Below the pieces are notes generated by a model, which was not told the origin of the DNA, made no database searches, and was given only the letters and a program-made list of their open reading frames with translations. Shown piece by piece: positions 1-5,382 of a stretch of DNA of 6,187 bases. The DNA lies in assembly GCA_012963185.1 (NCBI GenBank), contig DTWD01000211.1:1-6187 (forward strand), written 5' to 3'. The translations under genes were made by a program, and so were the position numbers. Position 1 is the first letter of the stretch; the number at the start of each line of letters is the position of its first letter. The DNA is from Acidobacteriota bacterium (lineage in GTDB: Bacteria; Acidobacteriota; Vicinamibacteria; Vicinamibacterales; UBA8438).

Positions 1-310
1 GGCGCTTTCCTTCTGCATCCCCTTGAACTTCGCTCGGCACAAAAGCATCCGAGCGACCATCATTCGGGTCACAGACCAACTGCCCGGCAAGATGGTGGGA
101 AATGGCCCAGCAGTCTAAGCCATTCGCAGTCAATAATTCTCGACGCTCAGCACAATAGGCAGGGTCATTCGCTCCTCGCTCCACATCAAAGTGATCCCCC
201 CAACACGCCAGCTCTAAGCCGTCGTAACCAAAATCCTTCGCCTGAGGTGCCAGTTCCACCAAAGGCAGGTCTGCCCACTGACCAGTAAACAATGTCACCT
301 TTCGTGCCAT
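1..310 (-). CDS. Sugar phosphate isomerase/epimerase, TIM barrel (partial, 3' end outside window)
   Basis: Seen: an open frame of 103 codons from an ATG at 310-308, with no stop before the window edge. The protein starts [17 protein letters not shown], then has [15 protein letters not shown] (residues 28-42) and [15 protein letters not shown] (67-81). Known: this matches the N-terminus of the xylose-isomerase-like (AP endonuclease 2) TIM-barrel family annotated as sugar phosphate isomerase/epimerase. Members with this N-terminus are, from memory, about 330 residues, so roughly two thirds is missing. E33 at the end of the second strand and H72/H73 are likely active-site residues. There is no signal peptide, so it should be cytoplasmic, unlike the two exported barrels in this window. 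The start is fixed by a GGAG six bases upstream. It lies 77 bp downstream of the kinase/uridylyltransferase gene on the same strand, so co-transcription is likely. The exact substrate cannot be read from this fragment. Confidence 0.88.
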   Translation of the reverse strand, partial: MARKVTLFTGQWADLPLVELAPQAKDFGYDGLELACWGDHFDVERGANDPAYCAERRELLTANGLDCWAISHHLAGQLVCDPNDGRSDAFVPSEVQGDAEGKR

Positions 311-316
311 GACACG

Positions 317-320
317 CTCC
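317..320 (-). promoter_or_regulatory. Ribosome binding site of the partial isomerase gene
   Basis: On the minus strand the bases read GGAG, then six bases, then ATG at 310-308. This is a well-spaced Shine-Dalgarno core. It decides the start of the truncated isomerase gene, whose family-typical N-terminus begins immediately after this ATG. Confidence 0.6.
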
Positions 321-362
321 ATCCCCTTGTCATAAGTTTGCTTCCCTATGCGTACCGTCGCT

Positions 363-372
363 AGTAAACCAC
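363..372. repeat. 10-bp shared intergenic word, copy 1
   Basis: The plus strand reads AGTAAACCAC, identical to 2358-2367. This copy lies in the 77-bp gap between the kinase/uridylyltransferase stop and the isomerase start, which otherwise holds only the isomerase's ribosome binding site. It could be half of an operator or a chance match. Confidence 0.3.
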
Positions 373-387
373 ATCGAACAAATCTAC

Positions 388-2319
388 CTACCCCGGATAG
401 GTCTTGAGTGTCTCGAGATAGGCAGTCGGCATACCGACATCGAATCGACGTCCCCGCGTTTCATAACCCAAAAACCCATCTTCTTGACGCAACCGATCAA
501 GCGTCGACGTAAGTTGAAATTCTCCCTGCTCCCGCTGATTACCTGCGATAGCTTCGCCTAGCAACTCAAACACTTTCGATGACAAAACGTATTGCCCAAA
601 AAGCGTCAGAAATTCATTTTCCGAACAATCATTGATCTGCAAATGCGACCGCGCAAATTCAACAGTCGGTTTTTCAACAAATTGATCTACCGTCAGAAGT
701 CGCTGTTTGGCATCATCAATCCATCGTCCACCGACCGCACCGAACTGGTCTATGAGTGAAGCCTCTGTGCGCATGACCCCAACCACGGACGTTTGGTACT
801 GGTCGTAGACATCAAGCAACTGACGAGCACATGGAACATCATCATTGGACGTATAGAGATGGTCACCAAGCATTAGCAGAAAAGGTTCCTCACCAACCCA
901 CTCTCGTGCTGCAAAGACCGCATGGCCAAAGCCTTCCTGCGATTCTTGTTCAACAAATGACACGCGCTCACCGATCTCTCGAAGATAGCCGCTGTACTCC
1001 CGAAGATGGATCGGTAGTTTGTCATGGTGCATTGGTGATTCTGGGGTGGTGAGAAATTCCTCAAAGACCTCACGCTCGCCCTGTTTCACCACGAGACAGA
1101 TTTCTTCAATACCAGACTTCAGTGCTTCCTCAACGATCACCAAAAGAATCGGCTTAGCGATCCCGTCGGCCGTTACGATGGGAAACAACTCTTTCTTAAT
1201 CACCTTAGTTGCCGGGTACAGCCGAGTTCCAAAACCCGCAGCAGTAATAACAGCCTTGCGGACGCGGGTGGTCGGAAGCAAATCAAGGACTAAAGTAGAC
1301 AGGCCAAGTTCGTCTCGAAGCGCCCGAACAACTGCTTCACGATCCTCTTCACTGCGGGCAACCAACTGTGCCGAACCATCGCCTTGAGACCCGACACCCT
1401 TCCCTCCCCAAATATGTGGCTGGATGCTCGGATGCGACAACACCTGATGCAACACCGGCGCGTTTAACTCCTCAGGGCACGCCGGTGCACAATGCTCATC
1501 GAATAACTGTTGCGCCTCACTCATCAAATGACCAAGACCTTGCGCATCACCACTACGTAAGTCTTCCGTTGCGCGTGAGACAATGTCACGATTAATAGGT
1601 CCGAGGTAATGCTGCACGTTGCGCGCGATCGCATTTTGCGCAAACGGATAGCACTGATTCAATCGAGCAAGAATTTCTTGCGTGTCTTTCTGGGCACCAA
1701 GGTCGACAACGACCATATGGATCGGCTCATGAAACTGAAGTTGTTTAACAGTGACTGATTCACGATCGTGCACCATGAGTATTGGTCGAGGCCCATAGGC
1801 GCACCCCTGGTCCATTCGACCACAGCGAGACGGAGTCGAAGTTTCACCGAGATAGGCGCACTCCATTTCGCCTGACAGGGTCATACGTAAATCGTAGATT
1901 CGATTAAACGCCCGAGCCGTAAGCACGCAAACCGCCGCCGATGAAGAAAGTCCTTTCTTGACCGGTAAATCGGTGCGGTAATTGTCGATAACCAGCCCAC
2001 GAACTTGATAATGCGTAAGCATGCGAAATGCTACGCCTGCTACATAACTAAAAAATCCTCCTGACTCGGCCTCCTTGAGTAACAGGTCTGGGTCCATGGG
2101 AATTTCACGAACATCAAGAGTGTGTCCATCTGGCATTGTCGCTCTAAAAACCAATGCACTCGGATGCGGGTCAACCCGAGCATAAAGCCCTTGATTTGTA
2201 CCAGTAATCAGGGTGTAGCCTTTTTCAATTTGCGAGTTGGCACGGCGATACCTTGCCGCCCAATCAGAGTGCTCGCCAAACAGGCAAACTCGGCCCGGAA
2301 CAAAGAGCTCCAGTGACAT
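388..2319 (-). CDS. Bifunctional GHMP sugar-1-kinase / UTP-sugar-1-phosphate uridylyltransferase
   Basis: Predicted to phosphorylate a free sugar at C1 with ATP and then transfer UMP from UTP, giving a UDP-sugar in the cytoplasm. The frame is open from a GTG at 2343 (651 aa, numbering used here). I prefer the ATG at codon 9 (643 aa), because the kinase fold begins right after it and no ribosome binding site precedes the GTG. Kinase half, residues 9 to about 355: [13 protein letters not shown] (16-28), [13 protein letters not shown] (126-138), GRMDQ (175-179) and [13 protein letters not shown] (313-325). R18, E24, H25, D27 and D178 match the catalytic and sugar-contact residues of galactokinase. 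Transferase half, about 362-651: [18 protein letters not shown] (368-385), GDH (493-495), VEKP (556-559) and FDVG (634-637), as in GalU. All key motifs of both domains are present and the frame is unbroken across the junction. The sugar is unknown; a hexose is inferred from the galactokinase-like pocket. It is the first gene of a likely two-gene unit with the isomerase at 1-310. Confidence 0.9.
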   Translation of the reverse strand: MSLELFVPGRVCLFGEHSDWAARYRRANSQIEKGYTLITGTNQGLYARVDPHPSALVFRATMPDGHTLDVREIPMDPDLLLKEAESGGFFSYVAGVAFRMLTHYQVRGLVIDNYRTDLPVKKGLSSSAAVCVLTARAFNRIYDLRMTLSGEMECAYLGETSTPSRCGRMDQGCAYGPRPILMVHDRESVTVKQLQFHEPIHMVVVDLGAQKDTQEILARLNQCYPFAQNAIARNVQHYLGPINRDIVSRATEDLRSGDAQGLGHLMSEAQQLFDEHCAPACPEELNAPVLHQVLSHPSIQPHIWGGKGVGSQGDGSAQLVARSEEDREAVVRALRDELGLSTLVLDLLPTTRVRKAVITAAGFGTRLYPATKVIKKELFPIVTADGIAKPILLVIVEEALKSGIEEICLVVKQGEREVFEEFLTTPESPMHHDKLPIHLREYSGYLREIGERVSFVEQESQEGFGHAVFAAREWVGEEPFLLMLGDHLYTSNDDVPCARQLLDVYDQYQTSVVGVMRTEASLIDQFGAVGGRWIDDAKQRLLTVDQFVEKPTVEFARSHLQINDCSENEFLTLFGQYVLSSKVFELLGEAIAGNQREQGEFQLTSTLDRLRQEDGFLGYETRGRRFDVGMPTAYLETLKTYPG

Positions 2320-2343
2320 CCGATCATTATGGCGGGAAAGCAC

Positions 2344-2373
2344 GCTATAGTGGCGTCAGTAAACCACTTTTAA
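2344..2373 (-). promoter_or_regulatory. Possible sigma-70-type promoter for the kinase/uridylyltransferase gene
   Basis: On the minus strand, TTAAAA (2373-2368) and TATAGC (2349-2344) are separated by 18 bases. Each matches four of six consensus positions. Transcription would start near 2337, inside the GTG-initiated version of the gene, so if real it favours the ATG at 2319 as the start. The match is weak and the call rests on position in the divergent gap as much as on sequence. Confidence 0.25.
2358..2367. repeat. 10-bp shared intergenic word, copy 2, within an imperfect dyad
   Basis: The plus strand reads AGTAAACCAC, identical to 363-372 and in the same orientation. It lies in the divergent gap, between the candidate -35 and -10 elements of the minus-strand gene. 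Its ACCAC end (2363-2367) also forms a 5-bp inverted repeat with GTGGT at 2376-2380, with an 8-base spacer. Placement and partial symmetry suit a regulator site, but the arms are short. Confidence 0.3.
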
Positions 2374-2418
2374 CGGTGGTCTTGGCACGACTGTGACTAC
2401 ACAATATGAGGACGTCCG

Positions 2419-3288
2419 ATGGCTGATTTAACTAGACGTGAAGTGATGAGCTTGATGGGGACCGCGGCAGTAGGAACAGCAGTTATCCAGTCGGTGCCAA
2501 CGAGCGCAATAACTCGCGGACATGTTCTTGGTAGCGCGATGCAACAGTCGGCCTGTCGGTGGTGCTTCCCGGGCATGGAACTTGATGAATTCTTCCGGCA
2601 CGCGAAAGATGTCGGGTTGCCCGCAGTCGACCTTCTACAAGAAGGTGAGTGGGACGTGGCAAAGCAATACGGTCTCACATGCTCAACCGGCTACGGCGGA
2701 GCCGGTACCATCAGCGACGGCTTGAATGATCCCTCAAACCATTCTGAGATCGTACGTAATCTCGAGCAGAGTCTACCCAAAGCGGCTAATGCAAGCGTCC
2801 CCAATGTAATTGCGTTTTTTGGCAATCGGCGTGGGATGACTGATACCGAAGGAATCGATAATTGCACCAATGTACTGAAACGGGTGGCGCCTATTGCGGA
2901 AAGTGAAGATGTCACGATTGTTGTCGAGTTATTAAATAGCCGTATCAACCACGCGGATTACATGGGTGACCACACCGCATTTGGTGTAGAGGTAATTAAG
3001 CGTGTCGACTCGCCTCGAGTAAGGCTGCTCTATGACATCTACCACATGCAGATCATGGAAGGAAATGTCATCCAGACGATCCGGGATAACCACCAATACA
3101 TTGCGCACTATCACACCGCTGGTGTTCCAGGGCGTCATGAACTGGACCGTAACCAAGAACTCAATTGGCGGACAGTGACTCAGGCGATCGTAGACACTGG
3201 ATTCACCGGCTATTTAGCTCACGAATTCATCCCGACCCGCGATCCAAGGACATCACTTCAAGAAGCGGTCGCACTGTGTAACGTGTAA
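2419..3288 (+). CDS. Tat-leader hydroxypyruvate-isomerase-like TIM-barrel protein
   Basis: A 289-residue protein related to hydroxypyruvate isomerase (Hyi), a metal-dependent aldose/ketose-type isomerase family. Residues 1 to about 40 look like a Tat leader: TRREVM at 5-10, then a mildly hydrophobic Ala/Val/Gly stretch. The barrel begins near 46 (CRWCFPGMELDEF). Diagnostic motifs are VVELLNSR (168-175), LLYDIYHMQIMEGN (203-216), a GRHE signature (238-241) and AHEFIPT (267-273). By family analogy E170 and E269 are the paired catalytic and metal-binding glutamates, with D206 and H232 as further ligands. The start has a GAGGA six bases upstream (2408-2412). Classical Hyi is cytoplasmic, so a Tat leader suggests a periplasmic or secreted relative whose substrate may not be hydroxypyruvate. 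It is the first plus-strand gene after the divergent gap and lies 25 bp before the oxidoreductase, so the two are probably co-transcribed. Family assignment is firm; substrate is not. Confidence 0.88.
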   Translation: MADLTRREVMSLMGTAAVGTAVIQSVPTSAITRGHVLGSAMQQSACRWCFPGMELDEFFRHAKDVGLPAVDLLQEGEWDVAKQYGLTCSTGYGGAGTISDGLNDPSNHSEIVRNLEQSLPKAANASVPNVIAFFGNRRGMTDTEGIDNCTNVLKRVAPIAESEDVTIVVELLNSRINHADYMGDHTAFGVEVIKRVDSPRVRLLYDIYHMQIMEGNVIQTIRDNHQYIAHYHTAGVPGRHELDRNQELNWRTVTQAIVDTGFTGYLAHEFIPTRDPRTSLQEAVALCNV

Positions 3289-3313
3289 CGGTGACCTCTT
3301 ACGCGTGTAGCCA

Positions 3314-4345
3314 GTGACAGAAACTCTCAACCGCCAGTGGCGGCTCGTGAACAGGCCAACCGGCATGGTCACGGAAAACAACTTCGTTCGTCATGAGGAA
3401 CCCTGCCCTACCTGCAGCAATGGTTCTTTCCTGATTCGCACACTCTATGTCTCGGTTGATCCAGCAATGCGTGGCTGGATTACCGAAGACCCTGACTACA
3501 TGCCTCCGGTTCCACTGAACTCAGTCATGCTGGCACCAGCACTTGGGCAAGTGATTGAGTCCAAGCATCTCGATTTTAATGTTGGAGACATCGTTTCAGG
3601 AATGTTGGGTTGGCAGGACTACTGTCTAAGCGATGGCAATAGTTTAGCTCCGGTGCAACGGATCACCGCAGTGCATTCACTGCCGCGTTACCTGGGTGTA
3701 CTTGGTGGAACTGGACTCACGGCATACTTCGGACTCCTCGACATAGGACGTCCCAGGGAAAACGATGTCGTCGTCGTCTCTGGTGCTGCTGGCGCCACTG
3801 GTTCTGTAGCCGCCCAGATCGCAAAGATCAAACAATGCCATGTGATCGGTATTGCCGGTGGGCAGGAAAAGTGCAACTGGCTCGCAACTGAACTCGGCCT
3901 TGATGCCACCATCGACTATAAGGTCGAAAACGTGGAAGCCCGCCTAACGGAGCTCTGCCCCAAGGGGATCAATGTTTATTTTGACAACGTCGGTGGCCCA
4001 CTACTGGAAATAGTCCTTGCGCAGATGGCGACGTGGGGGCGAATCGTCCTCTGTGGAATGATCTCCGGATACAACGCGGACAAGCTAGTCCCGGGGCCGT
4101 CAAACATGTTTCGATTAATTACCCGTCGAATCCGAATGGAAGGATTTCTAGTACCAGACTACGGACCGCGCTTTAAAGATGCACGCCGAGAAATGTCAGC
4201 ATGGCTGGCCACTGGTACTCTGAAAGGTCACGAAGACATCCGCGAAGGTTTTGACGTCATCCCACAAACCTTTTGCGGGCTTTTTCAGGGCACGAACATA
4301 GGCAAACTTATGGTAAAACTTTCCGAGCCAACGACCGCGAGTTAA
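3314..4345 (+). CDS. NADPH-dependent MDR oxidoreductase (leukotriene B4 dehydrogenase / CurA type)
   Basis: A 343-residue zinc-independent medium-chain dehydrogenase/reductase. Known family members reduce the C=C bond of alpha,beta-unsaturated ketones and aldehydes, or act as quinone/curcumin reductases, using NADPH. Seen: VDPAMRGWI (48-56), GTGLTAYFGL (132-141), the Rossmann loop GAAGATGSVAAQIAK (157-171), AGGQEKCNWL (181-190), YFDNVGG (222-228) and the C-terminal GTNIGK (326-331). All are typical of this subgroup. Length is usual and the protein appears intact. Cys pairs that would bind structural zinc are absent, as expected. There is no signal peptide, so it is cytoplasmic. It starts with GTG and has no clear Shine-Dalgarno. 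It sits 25 bp after the Hyi-like gene, so expression may rely on read-through. A role in reducing an enone derived from keto-sugar elimination, or in general detoxification, are both possible; the sequence does not decide. Confidence 0.9.
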   Translation: MTETLNRQWRLVNRPTGMVTENNFVRHEEPCPTCSNGSFLIRTLYVSVDPAMRGWITEDPDYMPPVPLNSVMLAPALGQVIESKHLDFNVGDIVSGMLGWQDYCLSDGNSLAPVQRITAVHSLPRYLGVLGGTGLTAYFGLLDIGRPRENDVVVVSGAAGATGSVAAQIAKIKQCHVIGIAGGQEKCNWLATELGLDATIDYKVENVEARLTELCPKGINVYFDNVGGPLLEIVLAQMATWGRIVLCGMISGYNADKLVPGPSNMFRLITRRIRMEGFLVPDYGPRFKDARREMSAWLATGTLKGHEDIREGFDVIPQTFCGLFQGTNIGKLMVKLSEPTTAS

Positions 4346-4500
4346 CGGTTTTACGGAAGCACTAGGCGGAAAGTCGTTTACCACGGTGAAACCCACGCGA
4401 CGCACAACACTCACTAAATACACCGAAAGAACACGAAGTGGCTTTACTTGCCATGACTCTCGAAGTAATCCCATAAAATAGCCAGCAATTGAAGAATTTT
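4346..4500. other. 155-bp intergenic gap
   Basis: This is the longest non-coding stretch in the plus-strand half. I see no terminator-like stem followed by a T run and no RNA gene. It holds an imperfect GTTT/AAAC dyad at 4376-4392 and a weak promoter candidate at 4448-4479. The size of the gap suggests the genes at 4501 onward may be transcribed separately from the pair at 2419-4345. Confidence 0.4.
4448..4479 (+). promoter_or_regulatory. Possible promoter for the second TIM-barrel / ThuA pair
   Basis: TTGCCA (4448-4453, five of six to the -35 consensus) is followed by TAAAAT (4474-4479, five of six to the -10 consensus). The spacer is 20 bases, longer than the preferred 17. A shifted -10, CATAAA at 4472-4477, gives 18 bases but a poorer match. 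A start near 4486 would leave a short leader before the ATG at 4501. Confidence 0.3.
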
Positions 4501-5382
4501 ATGAAGATCAGTAGACGGGACTGGCACAAGCTTACGTTCGGCGGTCTTGCAAGTACCGTCTTCAGAGTTGCACAAAAGAACTTGGTCGCGCAATCGCGCT
4601 ATAACGGCGTCCTCATCGGCATGCAAAGCTACAGCTTTCGTGACATGTCGCTTGATGAGGGCATCGCAACCATGGTCGAACTCGGCATTACTAGTTGTGA
4701 ACTCTGGGAAGGCCATGTTGAGCCTCGAGAGCTCCGCCAACCTGACAACCGAGAACATCTGCGTCGATGGCGAACCATGACACCACTACGTTATTTTCGT
4801 GACATTCGAAATAAGTTTGATAGGGCTGGCATTGAATTGAGTGCTTACAATCAAAGCTTCAAAGATCATTTCTCTGACGACGAGATTGAACGAGGATTTG
4901 AAATCACCCAGACGTTGGGTGCCCCAGCGATCACCTCGTCCGCCCATATGAGTGTCGTTCCACGTATTGCCCAGGTCGCCGAACGACTCGGAATACCTGT
5001 GGCGATGCACAATCACTCTCGCGTCGACCCAAATGAATTTTCCAGCCCTGCTGATTTTGACAAAGCAATTCGTCTAGGAGGCGCCGCTCCCATCGCAGTC
5101 AATCTTGATATCGGCCATATGGTCGCGGCCAATCACGATCCACTCACTTACTTACAAGCGAACTACCAGCGGGTTGTTACGTTACATTTAAAGGACCGTT
5201 TACGAAATCAAGGACCAAATGTTCCCTGGGGGGAAGGTGACGCACCAATCCGTGAAACACTTCTCCTTCTTCAAAAAGAACAATGGGACATTCCGGCCAA
5301 CATAGAGTACGAGTACGCTGGCAGCGATACCGTGACCGAACTTCGCCGCTGTGTCGATTTTTGCAAGGAGGTTCTCTCGTGA
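4501..5382 (+). CDS. Tat-leader sugar phosphate isomerase/epimerase, TIM barrel
   Basis: A 293-residue protein of the xylose-isomerase-like TIM-barrel superfamily. The leader MKISRRDWHKL has a twin-arginine motif (SRRDW) followed by a weakly hydrophobic segment up to about residue 30, so Tat export is likely. The frame extends upstream to a TTG at 4489, but I chose the ATG at 4501, since GAAGA at 4491-4495 is a plausible ribosome site for it. Barrel motifs: IGMQSYSF (39-46), CELWEGH (66-72), AMHNHS (168-173), NLDIGH (201-206), TLHLKDR (227-233), VPWGEGD (241-247) and NIEYEY (267-272). By analogy E67, D203, H206, H229 and E269 or E271 are metal or acid/base residues. The HNH at 170-172 sits where Hyi-like members have a Glu. 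Family roles include isomerisation, epimerisation and, in some relatives, cleavage of 3-keto-glycosides. It overlaps the ThuA gene by four bases, so the two products probably act together. Confidence 0.87.
   Translation: MKISRRDWHKLTFGGLASTVFRVAQKNLVAQSRYNGVLIGMQSYSFRDMSLDEGIATMVELGITSCELWEGHVEPRELRQPDNREHLRRWRTMTPLRYFRDIRNKFDRAGIELSAYNQSFKDHFSDDEIERGFEITQTLGAPAITSSAHMSVVPRIAQVAERLGIPVAMHNHSRVDPNEFSSPADFDKAIRLGGAAPIAVNLDIGHMVAANHDPLTYLQANYQRVVTLHLKDRLRNQGPNVPWGEGDAPIRETLLLLQKEQWDIPANIEYEYAGSDTVTELRRCVDFCKEVLS
5366..5371 (+). promoter_or_regulatory. Strong ribosome binding site of the ThuA-domain gene
   Basis: AGGAGG is followed seven bases later by GTG at 5379-5381. It lies inside the end of the upstream isomerase gene. 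This near-perfect Shine-Dalgarno decides the GTG start and supports translational coupling through the GTGA start/stop overlap. Confidence 0.75.

Noticed and set aside
1019..1387. 122-codon plus-strand open frame opposite the kinase/uridylyltransferase gene
   Set aside because: It is antisense to the well-conserved junction and transferase region, with low-complexity Ser/Arg/Thr composition and no recognisable domain.
2320..2343. GTG at 2343 as start of the kinase/uridylyltransferase gene
   Set aside because: There is no ribosome site upstream, the eight added residues have no family counterpart that I recognise, and the possible promoter would begin transcription downstream of it. It cannot be excluded.
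2382..2410. TTGGCA ... TATGAG promoter-like pair with 17-base spacing before the Hyi-like gene
   Set aside because: The -10 half overlaps the ribosome binding site and transcription would start at about the ATG. It matches only partly, so I did not call it.
4376..4392. Imperfect GTTTACC / GTGAAAC dyad after the oxidoreductase gene, considered as a terminator
   Set aside because: The arms have mismatches, the loop is very short and no T run follows on either strand.
4489..4500. TTG at 4489 as start of the second Tat-leader barrel
   Set aside because: The ATG at 4501 gives a standard short Tat n-region (MKISRR) and has GAAGA at a workable distance.
4444..4758. 104-codon minus-strand open frame across the start of the second Tat-leader barrel
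   Set aside because: It overlaps a clearly conserved gene on the other strand and shows no family motif. It also has no upstream neighbour on that strand.
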